DNA from: CAYMYN01 sp964394665
GTDB taxonomy: Bacteria; Planctomycetota; UBA1135; GCA-002686595
NCBI GenBank assembly: GCA_964394665.1
Contig: CAYMYN010000023.1
Location: 1-64,000 of the forward strand
Reading direction: 5' to 3'
DNA length: 64,000 nucleotides
Shown here: positions 53,476-62,719 of the stretch, piece by piece
Layout: every line of letters starts with the position of its first letter
Position numbering within the stretch: position 1 is the first letter of the stretch
Made by a program: the position numbers and the translations under genes
The notes under the pieces: generated by a model
What the model saw: only the letters and a program-made list of their open reading frames with translations
What the model was told of the DNA's origin: nothing
Database searches by the model: none

Positions 53476-55749
53476 TCAGCGCGGCCCGCCCTCGCGGTAG
53501 GCCTCTCCCGCGCGGTAGCGCTCGAGGCGCGCGGCGATCGCGGCGGCGAGCGCCTCGAGCCCCTCGCGCCGCGCCGTCTCGAGCGCCCGCTCGGCCTCGG
53601 CCACCGCGCGCGCGAAGTCGCCCTCGGCGGCGGCCGCCGCGGCCAGGATGTCGAGGGTCGCCGCGCCGACGGGGGACTCGCCGCGCGCGCAGGCTTCGGC
53701 CAGGGCCAGGGCTTCCCCGGCCGCGGCGTCGGCGCCGGCGCTGGTCGAGAGCAGCCAGGCCAACTCACAGGCGAGCGATCGGTCCGCGGGCGCGATCGTG
53801 CGCGCCTCGCGCAGGGCGCGGATGGCTTCGTCGCGGCGGCCGACGAGCAGCAGGGCGCGCCACAGGGAGCGGTGGGCCGGCTCGCAGCGCGGGTCGATCG
53901 CGAGCGCCCGTTGCAGCCGTTCGATGCCCTCGCCGTGGCGGCCGGCGCTGAGCAGCGCATTGGCCAGGTTCGTCTGCGCGTTGGCCGAGTTCGGCTCGAC
54001 GTCCGCGTACCGGCGGAAGTGGTGCAGCGCCAGGTCGAAGCGCCCGGCCTGCGCGTGGCCCAGCCCCAGGCGGCTGTGGGCCTGGCCGAGGTTCGGCTCC
54101 GCCGCGACCGCGCGGGCGTAGAGCTCCATGGCCTCGTCGAAGCGCCCCTGCGAGCGCACCGCGTCGCCCAGGTGCGTGAGCCGCGCGCCGTGGTCCGAGC
54201 GCTCGCGCAGGCTCTTGCGCAACGAGCTCTCCGCCGCGGGGAAGGCGGAGAGGTCGAGCTGCGCCTTGCCGAGCAGGGCGAAGAGCTCGTCCGACTCGGG
54301 GCTGTCGCCGGCCACCGCCTCGAGGGTCGCGACCACGCGCTCGGGTTGGCCCTGGTCGGCGAAGCGCTTGGCGCGCATCACGGCCGAGAGCACGTGGGTC
54401 ACGTCCTTGGGGTCGCGACGCGAGAGGTCGTCGTCCGAGAGGTCCCCCGAGCTGCCGCCGACGTACCCGAGGGCCGAGAGGCGCGCCTCGCCGCCCACGC
54501 GATCGGCCTCCAGCGCGGCGGGACGGCGCGTCGGCAGGCTCGCGCGGCGGCGCTCGAGCACCTCGAGCTGCTGCGCGAGGCGCGCGGGATCCCGCGGCGC
54601 CAGGTTCGTCTGCTCCCCGGGGTCGGCGCCGAGGTCGTAGCGCTCCGGAGTGGGCGCGCGGATCACCTTCTCGTCGCCCACCACCAGGGCCATCAGGCGC
54701 GACCAACCGAAGGAACGCCGCGGGTACTCGCTCTCGAGCAGGACCGGCGCGGGGGCGAACGGGCGTGCGTCGGGCCGCGGCAGGAAGCTGCGGCCCTCGT
54801 GTCCGGGCACGGCGGCCAGCCCGATCAGCTCGAGCAGGGTCGGCGCCAGATCCACCAGGCCCACCGGGCCGGGCAACACGGCGCCGGCCTCGACGCGCCC
54901 CGGCGCGCGCACGATCAGGGGCACGCGCATCGTGGCGTCGTAGAGGAAGACGCCGTGGGTCGCCTCGCCGTGCTCGCCCAGGGACTCGCCGTGGTCCGAG
55001 GTGAGCACGACGACCAGCTCGGAGAGCTCGCCGCGCGCCTCGATCACGGTCATGAGCCGCGCGAGCTGCGCGTCGACGAAGGCCAGCTCGCCGTCGTACA
55101 TGCTGGCCAGGCCCTCGGTGTAGAAGTTCGGCGGCTCGTAGGGATCGTGCGGGTCGAAGAAGTGCACCCAGGCGAAGAAGGGGCGCGGGTCGTCGGCTTC
55201 GAGCCAGCGCAGGGTGGCGTCGATGACCTGGTTGGCGGTGCGCTCGGTCTGGCGGTCGGCCGCGGCGGCCAGGTGCGAGAGGTCGTCGTAGTGCTCGAAG
55301 CCGCGGTCCAGGCCGAAGCCGCGGTCCAGCACCCAGGCGCTGACGAAGGCCCCCGTGCGGTAACCGGCCGCGGCGAAGCGCTCGGCCAGGGTCGGCAGGT
55401 CGGCGGGCAGGGCGCCCTGGAAGTTGACGTGCAGGCCGTGCCCCGCGGGGTGCACGCCCGAGAGGATCGTGGCGTGCGAGGGCAGGGTCAGGGGCACGTG
55501 CGCGTAGGCGCGCTCGACCCGCAGGCCCTCGGCGGCCAGGGCGTCGACGGTCGGCGTGCGGCCCATCGTGTAGCCGTAGCAGCCGAAGCGGTCGGCGCGC
55601 GCCGTGTCGATGGTGACCAGCAACACGGGCGGGCGCGAGGCGGGCCGCGTGTCCGCCGCGGGGCCCGCGGGGGCCGGGGATTCCGACTTGCCGCAGGCGG
55701 CCAGGAGGAGCGCGAGCGACGCGGCGATCGGGAGCAGGTGGGGACGCAT
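53476..55749 (-). CDS. Sulfatase-like lipoprotein with C-terminal TPRs
   Basis: A 757-residue lipoprotein (LALLLAAC lipobox, Cys19). The alkaline-phosphatase-superfamily domain (about 40-430) has metal-binding DTARAD (Asp48) and TSDHGESLGEHG. The place of the sulfatase Cys/Ser nucleophile is taken by Thr88 in VPLTLPSHATI, so formylglycine maturation is not possible and a phospho- or transferase role is more likely than sulfatase. From about 480 to 740 there are at least six TPRs (LFALLGKAQLDLSAFPAAES, LYARAVAAEPNLGQAHSRLG, LHHFRRYADVEPNSANAQTN). It lies between UvrD and the SGNH hydrolase with ~20 nt gaps. Confidence 0.88.
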   Translation of the reverse strand: MRPHLLPIAASLALLLAACGKSESPAPAGPAADTRPASRPPVLLVTIDTARADRFGCYGYTMGRTPTVDALAAEGLRVERAYAHVPLTLPSHATILSGVHPAGHGLHVNFQGALPADLPTLAERFAAAGYRTGAFVSAWVLDRGFGLDRGFEHYDDLSHLAAAADRQTERTANQVIDATLRWLEADDPRPFFAWVHFFDPHDPYEPPNFYTEGLASMYDGELAFVDAQLARLMTVIEARGELSELVVVLTSDHGESLGEHGEATHGVFLYDATMRVPLIVRAPGRVEAGAVLPGPVGLVDLAPTLLELIGLAAVPGHEGRSFLPRPDARPFAPAPVLLESEYPRRSFGWSRLMALVVGDEKVIRAPTPERYDLGADPGEQTNLAPRDPARLAQQLEVLERRRASLPTRRPAALEADRVGGEARLSALGYVGGSSGDLSDDDLSRRDPKDVTHVLSAVMRAKRFADQGQPERVVATLEAVAGDSPESDELFALLGKAQLDLSAFPAAESSLRKSLRERSDHGARLTHLGDAVRSQGRFDEAMELYARAVAAEPNLGQAHSRLGLGHAQAGRFDLALHHFRRYADVEPNSANAQTNLANALLSAGRHGEGIERLQRALAIDPRCEPAHRSLWRALLLVGRRDEAIRALREARTIAPADRSLACELAWLLSTSAGADAAAGEALALAEACARGESPVGAATLDILAAAAAAEGDFARAVAEAERALETARREGLEALAAAIAARLERYRAGEAYREGGPR

Positions 55750-55769
55750 CGGCCCAGAAACGTAGCCGA

Positions 55770-57887
55770 TCAGGGGCCGCGGCGAGCGGCCTTGCGGGCC
55801 GTTCCGGGGCGGGCGGCCTGCTTGCGGGCCTTCTTCGAGGCCTTCTTGCCGGCTTTCTTGGCGCCCTTCGCCGCCCGCGCGGCCTCGTCCGCCAGGCGCG
55901 AGCGCTCCGCCGCCGGCGTGCCGGCCGGGATCCAACCGGGCGGCGGCTCCTGGCCCTTGAGCTCGAACAGGAAGCGCGAGGGGTGGCTCTGGACCTTCGT
56001 GCCGTAGCGCGACCGTTCGCGGGTGTGGGTCACGGTCAGGGCCGCCCGAGCGCGGGTGATGCCGACGTAGCACAGGCGCCGCTCCTCCTCGATCGTGTCC
56101 TCGGCCGCCGCGCGGGCGTGGGGCAAGAGCCCCTCCTCGAGGCCCACCAGGTACACGCGCGGGAACTCGAGCCCCTTCGAGGCGTGCAGGGTCATCAGGG
56201 TGACGCGGTTGCGGCGCGCGCCCGCCTCGGCGTCCTCGCCGTCGTCGGCGCTCAGGGTCAGCTCGTTGAGGAAGTGCCCGAGCCCGGGCTTCTTGCGCCG
56301 GCGCACGTGGGCCTCGGCGGTGGCGAGGAGCTCCTCGACCGCCTGCCAGCGCGCCGTCCGTTGGGCGGGATCGGGGTACAGGCGCTCGACCTCCTGGCGA
56401 TAGGCGACCTCCTCCAGCAGGCGGCGGATGAGCTCGACGAGCTGGTGTCCCTTGAAGGCCTTGCCCAGCAGCGTGAGGCGCTCGAGCAGCCGTTCGACGG
56501 CCTCGCCGGCGGCGCGCGGCACGCCGGGGATGGTGGCCGCGTGGGCGAAGGCCTCGGCGGCCGAGATGCCCGCCTCGGTGGCGTGCTGGAGCACGCGCTC
56601 GAGGGTCGTCTTGCCGACGCCCCGCGGGGGCGTGTTGACGATGCGCAGCAACGAGGTCTCGTCCCGCGGGTTGGCGATCAGGCGCAGGTAGGCGAGCACG
56701 TCGCGCACCTCCTTGCGGTCGAAGAAGCTCATGCCCCCGACCAGGATGTAGGGCAGGCCGCGGGCGCGCAGCTCGGCCTCGAAGGGCCGCGGCTGGGTGG
56801 CGGTGCGGAACAGGATCGCGAAGTCCCCCAGGCGCGCGCGGCCGCGGCGCACGTGTTCCCCGATGTCGCGCACGACGTACTCGGCCTCGGCGTGTTCGTC
56901 CTCGGCCTCCACCGCCTGCAGCAGCTCGCCGGTGCCCTGGGCCGAGCGCAGGGTCTTCTCGTGTCGGCCGGGGTTGTTGCGGATGACGCGGTTGGCGGCG
57001 TTCAGGATCTCGCTCGTCGAGCGGTAGTTCGTCTCGAGCTTGACCACCCGAGCGGCGGGGAAGTCCTGCTCGAAGGCCAGGATCTTGCGCACGTCGGCCC
57101 CGCGCCAGCCGTAGATCGACTGGTCGTCGTCGCCCACCACGCACAGGTTGCGGTGCTCGGCGACCAACTCGCGCACGATCTCGTACTGCGGCGCGTTCGT
57201 GTCCTGGTACTCGTCGACCAGCACGTAGCGGTAGCGGGCGCGCAGGGCCGCCCGGGCCGGGCCGCCGGCCCGCAGCAGACGCAGGGCCTGGATCAGGAGA
57301 TCGTCGAAATCCAGGCGCCGCGTGAGGGCCAGGGTCTTCTCGTAGCGCTGCCAGGCGCGGCCCACGAGCTCGTCCCCGTCGTCGCTGGCCTTGGAGAGGA
57401 ACCGCGCCGGATCCTCGAGGCGGTTCTTCAGCAGAGAGATGCGGCTCTGCAGGGCGCCGGGCTGGATGCGCGCCTCGGCCACGCGCAGCTCGCGCAGCAC
57501 GCCGCGCGCGACCGCGAGCTGGTCGGCGGCGTCGCAGATCGTGAAGCCCTCCGGGTAGCCGAGCTCGGCGGCGTGCTCGCGCAGCAGCCCCAGGCAGAAG
57601 GCGTGGAAGGTGCCGATCGTGAGCCGTTCGCTGCGCGCCGGGCCCACCAGCTCGCCGACGCGCTCGCGCATCTCGGCCGCGGCCTTGTTGGTGAAGGTCA
57701 TCGCCAGCACGGCCTCGGGGGCGACGCCGCCGGCCAGCAGGTAGGCGATGCGGTAGGTGACGACGCGCGTCTTGCCGCTGCCCGCGCCGGCCAGCACCAG
57801 CACCGGGCCTTCGGTGCTCTCGACCGCGGCGCGTTGCTCGGGGTTGAGGCCCGCGAGCAGGCCGGGGCGATCGAGGGGGTGCGTCAT
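55770..57887 (-). CDS. uvrD: UvrD/PcrA-family DNA helicase with Lys/Ala-rich tail
   Basis: A 705-residue superfamily 1A helicase. Motifs: LNPEQRAAVE (Q), GAGSGKT (34-40), LVDEYQDTN (II), GDDDQSIYGWRGA (III), ETNYRSTSEI (IV), TLHASKGLEFPRVYLVGLEE (V) and CYVGITRARAAL (VI). It unwinds DNA in excision and mismatch repair and removes stalled polymerase or RecA. The last ~40 residues (KGAKKAGKKASKKARKQAAR and on) form a histone-H1-like basic tail not found in the usual UvrD. It heads the operon with the sulfatase-like and SGNH genes, which is probably incidental. Confidence 0.95.
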   Translation of the reverse strand: MTHPLDRPGLLAGLNPEQRAAVESTEGPVLVLAGAGSGKTRVVTYRIAYLLAGGVAPEAVLAMTFTNKAAAEMRERVGELVGPARSERLTIGTFHAFCLGLLREHAAELGYPEGFTICDAADQLAVARGVLRELRVAEARIQPGALQSRISLLKNRLEDPARFLSKASDDGDELVGRAWQRYEKTLALTRRLDFDDLLIQALRLLRAGGPARAALRARYRYVLVDEYQDTNAPQYEIVRELVAEHRNLCVVGDDDQSIYGWRGADVRKILAFEQDFPAARVVKLETNYRSTSEILNAANRVIRNNPGRHEKTLRSAQGTGELLQAVEAEDEHAEAEYVVRDIGEHVRRGRARLGDFAILFRTATQPRPFEAELRARGLPYILVGGMSFFDRKEVRDVLAYLRLIANPRDETSLLRIVNTPPRGVGKTTLERVLQHATEAGISAAEAFAHAATIPGVPRAAGEAVERLLERLTLLGKAFKGHQLVELIRRLLEEVAYRQEVERLYPDPAQRTARWQAVEELLATAEAHVRRRKKPGLGHFLNELTLSADDGEDAEAGARRNRVTLMTLHASKGLEFPRVYLVGLEEGLLPHARAAAEDTIEEERRLCYVGITRARAALTVTHTRERSRYGTKVQSHPSRFLFELKGQEPPPGWIPAGTPAAERSRLADEAARAAKGAKKAGKKASKKARKQAARPGTARKAARRGP

Positions 57888-58056
57888 GGGTGGTCGGGGC
57901 GGGGCGGGACCCTAGCAGCGGCCGGCGCCGCGCTCCACGTCGGCGCGGGTGGCGCGCGCCAAGCCCCGCATCGACAGGGGGTTGGGTGCGCGCGAGGTCG
58001 CGCTCCGCGGTGCGTCGGCGTCCGGCGGGGCATGGTGGACGGCCCGGGCGGGTCCG

Positions 58057-58062
58057 TATGCT
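58057..58062 (+). promoter_or_regulatory. -10-like TATGCT before the BtpA-family gene
   Basis: TATGCT ends 6 nt before the GTG at 58069. The gap has no Shine-Dalgarno, so the mRNA is probably leaderless. Confidence 0.45.
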
Positions 58063-58068
58063 GCGCCG

Positions 58069-58887
58069 GTGGACGTGAACCTCTTCCTCGAGCCTCCGGC
58101 CCTGATCGGTGTCTGCCACCTCGCGCCCCTGCCCGGCGCGCCGCGCTACGGGGGCTCCCTCGCGGCGCTGCTCGAGCGCGCCGCCGCCGACGCCCGCGCC
58201 CTGGCCGAGGGCGGCTGCGGAGCGATCCTGGTCGAGAACTACGGCGACGTGCCCTTCTTCCGCGACGCGGTGCCGGCCGAGACCGTGGCGGCCATGGCGC
58301 TGTGCGTGGCGCGCGTGCGGGAGGTCGCGGGCGATCTGCCGGTGGGGGTCAACGTGCTGCGCAACGACGCGCGCGCGGCCCTGGGCCTGTGCGCCGCGAC
58401 GGGGGCCTCCTTCCTGCGGGTCAACGTGCTCGGCGGCGTCCAGGCCAGCGACCAGGGCCTGCTCGAGGGCCGGGCGGCCGAGCTCCTGCGCGAGCGCGCG
58501 CGCCTCGCGCCCGGCGTCGCGATCCTGGCCGACGTGCACGTCAAGCACTCGAGCCCCCTGGGCTCGGAGACGACCGCCGAGGCGGCCGGCGACCTCGTCG
58601 AGCGCGCCCTGGCCGACGCCGTCATCGTCACCGGCCGCGGCACGGGCCGGGCCCCCTCGCGCGAGGTCCTGGCCCACGTGCGCCGCCACGTCGGCGCGGC
58701 GCGCGTGCTCGTCGGCTCGGGCCTCACCGACGCCAACGCCCAGAAGCTGCTCGAGTCCGCCGACGGCGCCATCGTGGGCAGCGCCCTCGAGCGCGAGGGC
58801 CGCGCCGGCGAACCGGTCGAGCTCGCCCGCGTGCGCCGCCTGCGCCGCGCCTTCGACGACCTGCGCGCCGAACGCCGCGCGCTCTGA
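58069..58887 (+). CDS. BtpA/SgcQ-family TIM-barrel protein
   Basis: A 272-residue protein. ALIGVCHLAPLPGAPRYGG near the start, GGCGAILVENYGDVPFF, GVNVLRNDARAALGLCAATG, FLRVNVLGGV, ILADVHVKHSSPLG and ADAVIVTGRGTGRAPS are diagnostic of the BtpA family. The founding member is needed for photosystem I stability in cyanobacteria, while SgcQ-like members are linked to sugar metabolism, so in this organism the role is unknown. The barrel with conserved Asp and His suggests an enzyme. The start is GTG at 58069 (a second GTG is at 58075); upstream codons show no similarity. Confidence 0.9.
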   Translation: MDVNLFLEPPALIGVCHLAPLPGAPRYGGSLAALLERAAADARALAEGGCGAILVENYGDVPFFRDAVPAETVAAMALCVARVREVAGDLPVGVNVLRNDARAALGLCAATGASFLRVNVLGGVQASDQGLLEGRAAELLRERARLAPGVAILADVHVKHSSPLGSETTAEAAGDLVERALADAVIVTGRGTGRAPSREVLAHVRRHVGAARVLVGSGLTDANAQKLLESADGAIVGSALEREGRAGEPVELARVRRLRRAFDDLRAERRAL

Positions 58888-58888
58888 C

Positions 58889-58920
58889 CGCCCGCCCCCG
58901 TCCGGGGCCGGAGGCGGGCG
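58889..58920. terminator. Bidirectional hairpin between convergent genes
   Basis: CGCCCGCC (58889-58896) pairs perfectly with GGCGGGCG (58913-58920); the 16-nt loop can fold further. It starts 2 nt after the BtpA-family stop and lies before the end of the M16 gene on the other strand, so it can serve both. Confidence 0.6.
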
Positions 58921-58943
58921 CGCGGAGGTCCCATGGCGGCCCG

Positions 58944-61028
58944 TCAGGGGCGCTCGAAGAGGCCGTCCTCGAGGTGGGGGTGGGTTTCGAAGCGCAGGAT
59001 CTCGCGCGTCCAGGGGCCTTCGCCCTCGCGTTGGATGCGGGTGGGGTGGCGCAGGCCCTGGCCGGCGGGGGTCCAGCCTTCGTAGCGGTAGCGCACCTCG
59101 CGCCCGTCCTCCTGGGCGCGGGCCAGGCGCGGGAGGCCAGCCTCGTCCAGCTCGAGGGCGAGCTCGAGGCCCTCCGGGGAGCTCAGCACGAGCTCGCCCG
59201 CCGCGCCGATCCGCGCCTCGACGCGGCCCGCGGCGGCGAGGTGCAGGAGGCGCAGGAGATCGCGGCGGGCCGTGAGCAGGAGCTGGCGATGGCGCACCTC
59301 GGGCACGTTCTGCAGCGTGTCGCCGTAGCGCATGCGCCCACCCTCGGGGGTCAGCACGAGCGAGCTATCGACGCCTTCGAGCCGGTGCACCGCGCGCAGG
59401 CGCGGCCCCGCGAGGTCCTGCCACACGCGGGTCTCGTAGCGCGTCTCGAGCTCGCCGGCCTGGGCCGTGACCCGCGCCTGGATCTCGAGGAAGCGCGCCT
59501 GAGCCCAGGCCTCGCGCCCGCCGACGGCGGCCAGCAGGCCCTCGAGTCGCCGCTGCGCGGCGCGCTCGGCCGAGTCGCCCGCGGGCCCGCCGAGGCGCTC
59601 GAGGGGCGCGAGCGCGGCCAGGCGCTCGGCGATCTCGGCCGCGGGACCCACCGCCACGATCACCAGCCGCCCCGGGTCGAGGTGCCGCGCGGCGGCGGCC
59701 GCGACCTGGCTGGCGTCGGTCTCGCGCAGGCGCCGCGCCTGGCTCTCCCAGAAGCTCGCCGGGTAGCCGTGGAAGGCGAGGTCGAGGGCGCGCTCGAGGA
59801 TCGCCGGCGGATCGGCGAACTCGGCCAGGCGCAACTGCGCGTCGCGCGTGCGGGCGCTCTCGAGCTCCTCGGCGCCGAGCGGCGCCAATCCGCCGCGCAG
59901 GACGCCGAGCATCGCCTCGAGCGCCTCGCCCACGGCCTCGTTGCGCGTGGCGCCCCAGGCGCGGAAGAGGCCGCGGCGCTGCCAGCCGGGGGTGAACGCG
60001 GCGCCCACGTCGTAGGCCAGGCCCAGCTCGGTGCGCACGCGCAGCATCATGCGGTTGGCGAACCCGCCCGCGCCGACGGCCAGGGTGAATAGGCGCAGGG
60101 GCGCGGCGTCCTCGTCGAGGCGTCGCACGCCGGGCGCGGCCATGCGCACCTGCGTCTGGGGCACGCCGGGCCGATCCTGGAGGTAGATCGTCGTGCGCGC
60201 GGGTTGGCGGAAGGCGGGCGCGCCGACCTCGGGGGGCGGGCCTACGGGGCCGAGGTCGGCGAGGCTGCGCTCGAGCAGGGCCAGCGCGTCGCTCGCCACG
60301 AGATCGCCCGCGAGCCCGACCAGCAGCCGGTCGCTGCCCAGGTGCGCGCGGTGGTAGTCGAGCAGGCTCTGGCGGTCGATGCGCGCCGCGCTCGCCTCGT
60401 CGGGCACCCGCGCGAAGGGCGAGTCGGCGCCGTGCACGACCTGCAGCAGCAGGCGATCGGCGCTGCTGCTCGCGTCGTCGTCGCGGCGCGCGATCTCGGT
60501 GCGCAGGCGCTGCAAGGCGCGCTCGAGGGCTTCCTCGGGGTAGAGCGGCTCGCGCAGCAGGGCCGCGATGCGCTCGAGCAGCAGCGGCAGGTCCGCGCGC
60601 AGGCAGGAGAAGGCGATTTCGAGCTGCTCCAGGCCCGACTCGATCGTGAGCTCGGCGCCGCGCGCGTCGAGCCAGGCGTCGAGCTCCGGCCCGGGCAGGC
60701 CCGCCTCGCCGCCCGCGCCGCCGCTGCGCAGGACCTCGGCCAGCACGGAGGCCAGGCCGACCGCTTCGGCGGGCTCGTGGAGCGAGCCGGCGCGGAAGCG
60801 CAGGCGCCCGTCGACCAGCGGCAGCTCGCGGTCCACGAACAACAACACCCGCGGGCCGCTGGCGAGGACGTGTTCGGCGGGCCGCGGCGGCGAGTAGGGC
60901 GCGAGGCTCGGAACCGGGATCTCGCGCGGGTGCGCGGGCAGGCCGTCGACCTGCCGCGCGGCGCCGGCGTTCCCCAGCGGAGCGGTGGCGAGCGTCGCGA
61001 GCAGCAGGGGGCGCAGGAGGGGATGCAT
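58944..61028 (-). CDS. M16-family peptidase-like protein, inactive type, with added C-terminal domain
   Basis: A 694-residue exported protein (LLATLATAPLGNAGA signal). Two M16 lobes occupy about 50-490: the segment that should hold HxxEH reads GLASVLAEVL, so the zinc site is lost, while the second lobe keeps MMLRVRTELGLAYDVGAAF. This is the usual non-catalytic partner of an active M16 protease. The extra ~190 residues (LQARVTAQAGELETRYETR-like region, DSSLVLTPEGGRMRYGDTL, YEGWTPAGQGLRHPTRI) resemble the LolA/LppX-like outer-membrane lipoprotein-binding fold. The active partner is 10 nt upstream. Confidence 0.88.
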   Translation of the reverse strand: MHPLLRPLLLATLATAPLGNAGAARQVDGLPAHPREIPVPSLAPYSPPRPAEHVLASGPRVLLFVDRELPLVDGRLRFRAGSLHEPAEAVGLASVLAEVLRSGGAGGEAGLPGPELDAWLDARGAELTIESGLEQLEIAFSCLRADLPLLLERIAALLREPLYPEEALERALQRLRTEIARRDDDASSSADRLLLQVVHGADSPFARVPDEASAARIDRQSLLDYHRAHLGSDRLLVGLAGDLVASDALALLERSLADLGPVGPPPEVGAPAFRQPARTTIYLQDRPGVPQTQVRMAAPGVRRLDEDAAPLRLFTLAVGAGGFANRMMLRVRTELGLAYDVGAAFTPGWQRRGLFRAWGATRNEAVGEALEAMLGVLRGGLAPLGAEELESARTRDAQLRLAEFADPPAILERALDLAFHGYPASFWESQARRLRETDASQVAAAAARHLDPGRLVIVAVGPAAEIAERLAALAPLERLGGPAGDSAERAAQRRLEGLLAAVGGREAWAQARFLEIQARVTAQAGELETRYETRVWQDLAGPRLRAVHRLEGVDSSLVLTPEGGRMRYGDTLQNVPEVRHRQLLLTARRDLLRLLHLAAAGRVEARIGAAGELVLSSPEGLELALELDEAGLPRLARAQEDGREVRYRYEGWTPAGQGLRHPTRIQREGEGPWTREILRFETHPHLEDGLFERP

Positions 61029-61038
61029 CGGCGGGACT

Positions 61039-62634
61039 TCAGTGACCGGGATCGGCGGCGGAGGGGGCGTCGCCGGGCGTGGAAGCTCCCGGGGGAGAGG
61101 CCTCCGGCACCAGGCTCACGACCGTGCGGTTGGTCGCGACGAAGTAGCGCCGCAACACGCGCCGCGCGGCGGCGTCCTCGACCGCCTGCAGGCGCTCGGG
61201 GATCTCGAAGTAGGCGCGCCAGTCGCCCTGCTCGGCGGCGGCGGTGCACAGGCCGGCGGCGAGCGCGGCGCGGTCGCGCAGCTCGCGCAGGAAGGCCGCC
61301 CGGGCCGAGGTGCGCACGGCGAGCAGTTCCTCGGGCCGTGGGCCCTCGGCGGCGAGCCGCGCGACTTCTTCGTAGATCGCGGCTTCGACGCGCGCGAGCT
61401 CCACGCCTTCGCTCGGGACCGCGACGACGTAGGCGAGGTTCGGGTGGCGCTCGCCGGGGAAACCGGTGCCGACCCACAGTTCGGCCGCCAGGCCCTGCTC
61501 GTGCACGAGGCGGCGCTCGAGGCGCGAGCTGCGACCCTGACCGAGCAGGCGCACGGCGACCTCGACCGCCGGGTTGTCGGCGTGCGCGCGCTCGGGGACG
61601 TGCCAGGCGATCGCCAGCAGGGGCTGCGCGGGGAAGTGCACGGTGGCCCGCCGCTCGCCGCGTTGCTCGGGCTCGCGGGTCAGGTTGCGCCGCGGCTCGG
61701 GGCCCGGCGCGAGGCGCGCGAGGTGCCGCTCGAGGATCGGCAGGGCCTCCTTGGGGTCGACGGCGCCCACGAGGGCGCTGGTCAGGCGCCGCGCCCCGTA
61801 GTTGCGTTCGAAGAACTCGAGCGCGTTGGCGCGCGTGTAGGAGCGGATGTCGGACTCGAAGCCGATCACCGGGCGGCGGTAGGGGTGGGCCTGGAACGCG
61901 GTCAGGGCGAGCTGCTCGATCAGCGTCCCGAAGGGATCGGAGTCGACGCGCAGGTTGCGCTCCTCGAGCACGGCGTCGCGCTCGAGGTAGAACTCGCGCA
62001 GCACCAGGCGATCGAAGCGCTCGGCCTCCATCCAGGCCCACAGCTCGAGGCGATTGGCCGGCAGCACCACGGTGTAGCGCGTGGTGTCGGCGCTGGTGCT
62101 GGCGTTGAGCCCGGTGGCGCCGGCCTCCTCGAGGATGGCGCTGAAGGCCTCGGGCACGACGAAACGCCCGGCTTCGTCCTGGGCCTCGCGCAGGGCGACG
62201 AGGGCGCGCGCGCGGGCCGTGCGGCCCTCGGCCGAGCTCCACTCGGCGTACCGCCCGTCGACCTGGAGCAGCGCCGCCTGCTCGGCGTCCCAGTCCGTGG
62301 TCCCCAGGCGGTCGGAGCCCTTGAAGGCCATGTGCTCGAACATGTGCGCGAGCCCGGAGAGGCCCAGGGGCTCGTCGACGGCCCCGACGTCGATCGCGGT
62401 CTCGAAGGCCACCGTCGGGGGACCGGGGCGGGGCAGGAGCAGGAGGGTCCAACCGTTGGCGAGGCGGTGCTCGACGACCGCGTCGCGCAGGGCCGCGACG
62501 GCGTCGGTGAAGGCCGGATCGGGCGCGCCGCCCTGGGCGCGCAGGGGAGCGTGCGGCGCGAACAGGTGCAGCAGCAGCGCGAGGCAGGCGCACGCGGCGG
62601 GGGACGCGCGATGGGGGCGGCGGCAGGGGGGCAT
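61039..62634 (-). CDS. M16-family zinc metallopeptidase, active subunit
   Basis: A 531-residue exported protease with signal sequence (ACACLALLLHLFAPHAPLRAQ). The inverted zinc motif is complete: GLAHMFEHMAFKG with His97, Glu100 and His101, and a downstream ligand Glu in DAVLEERNLRVD (224/225). The spacing between these is longer than usual because of an insert around 115-165. A second lobe has QPLLAIAWHVPE and RLVHEQGLAAELWVGTG. The start is ATG at 62634, with GGAGT upstream; the ATGs further out fall inside or before the TAGAAT promoter element. Works with the inactive M16 subunit downstream. Confidence 0.9.
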   Translation of the reverse strand: MPPCRRPHRASPAACACLALLLHLFAPHAPLRAQGGAPDPAFTDAVAALRDAVVEHRLANGWTLLLLPRPGPPTVAFETAIDVGAVDEPLGLSGLAHMFEHMAFKGSDRLGTTDWDAEQAALLQVDGRYAEWSSAEGRTARARALVALREAQDEAGRFVVPEAFSAILEEAGATGLNASTSADTTRYTVVLPANRLELWAWMEAERFDRLVLREFYLERDAVLEERNLRVDSDPFGTLIEQLALTAFQAHPYRRPVIGFESDIRSYTRANALEFFERNYGARRLTSALVGAVDPKEALPILERHLARLAPGPEPRRNLTREPEQRGERRATVHFPAQPLLAIAWHVPERAHADNPAVEVAVRLLGQGRSSRLERRLVHEQGLAAELWVGTGFPGERHPNLAYVVAVPSEGVELARVEAAIYEEVARLAAEGPRPEELLAVRTSARAAFLRELRDRAALAAGLCTAAAEQGDWRAYFEIPERLQAVEDAAARRVLRRYFVATNRTVVSLVPEASPPGASTPGDAPSAADPGH

Positions 62635-62662
62635 GCGGGTGACTCCGGGCCGGGGAGCGGTC

Positions 62663-62668
62663 ATTCTA
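62663..62668 (-). promoter_or_regulatory. -10 element TAGAAT of the M16 operon
   Basis: Read on the minus strand, TAGAAT (five of six bases of the TATAAT consensus) lies 28 nt upstream of the ATG at 62634. It overlaps an upstream in-frame ATG, which is therefore unlikely to be used. No clear -35. Confidence 0.45.
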
Positions 62669-62719
62669 GGGGCGCGAGCGCCCGGGGCTCGCCCCCGACC
62701 CGACCGAGCTTTCACTCCC

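Noticed and set aside
53476..58689. A minus-strand open frame of more than 1700 codons across the sulfatase-like gene, uvrD and the BtpA-family region
   Set aside because: It is in frame with the sulfatase-like gene only at its 3' end; beyond 55749 it is out of frame with uvrD and antisense to the BtpA gene and has the Arg/Ala/Pro composition of GC-rich shadow frames.
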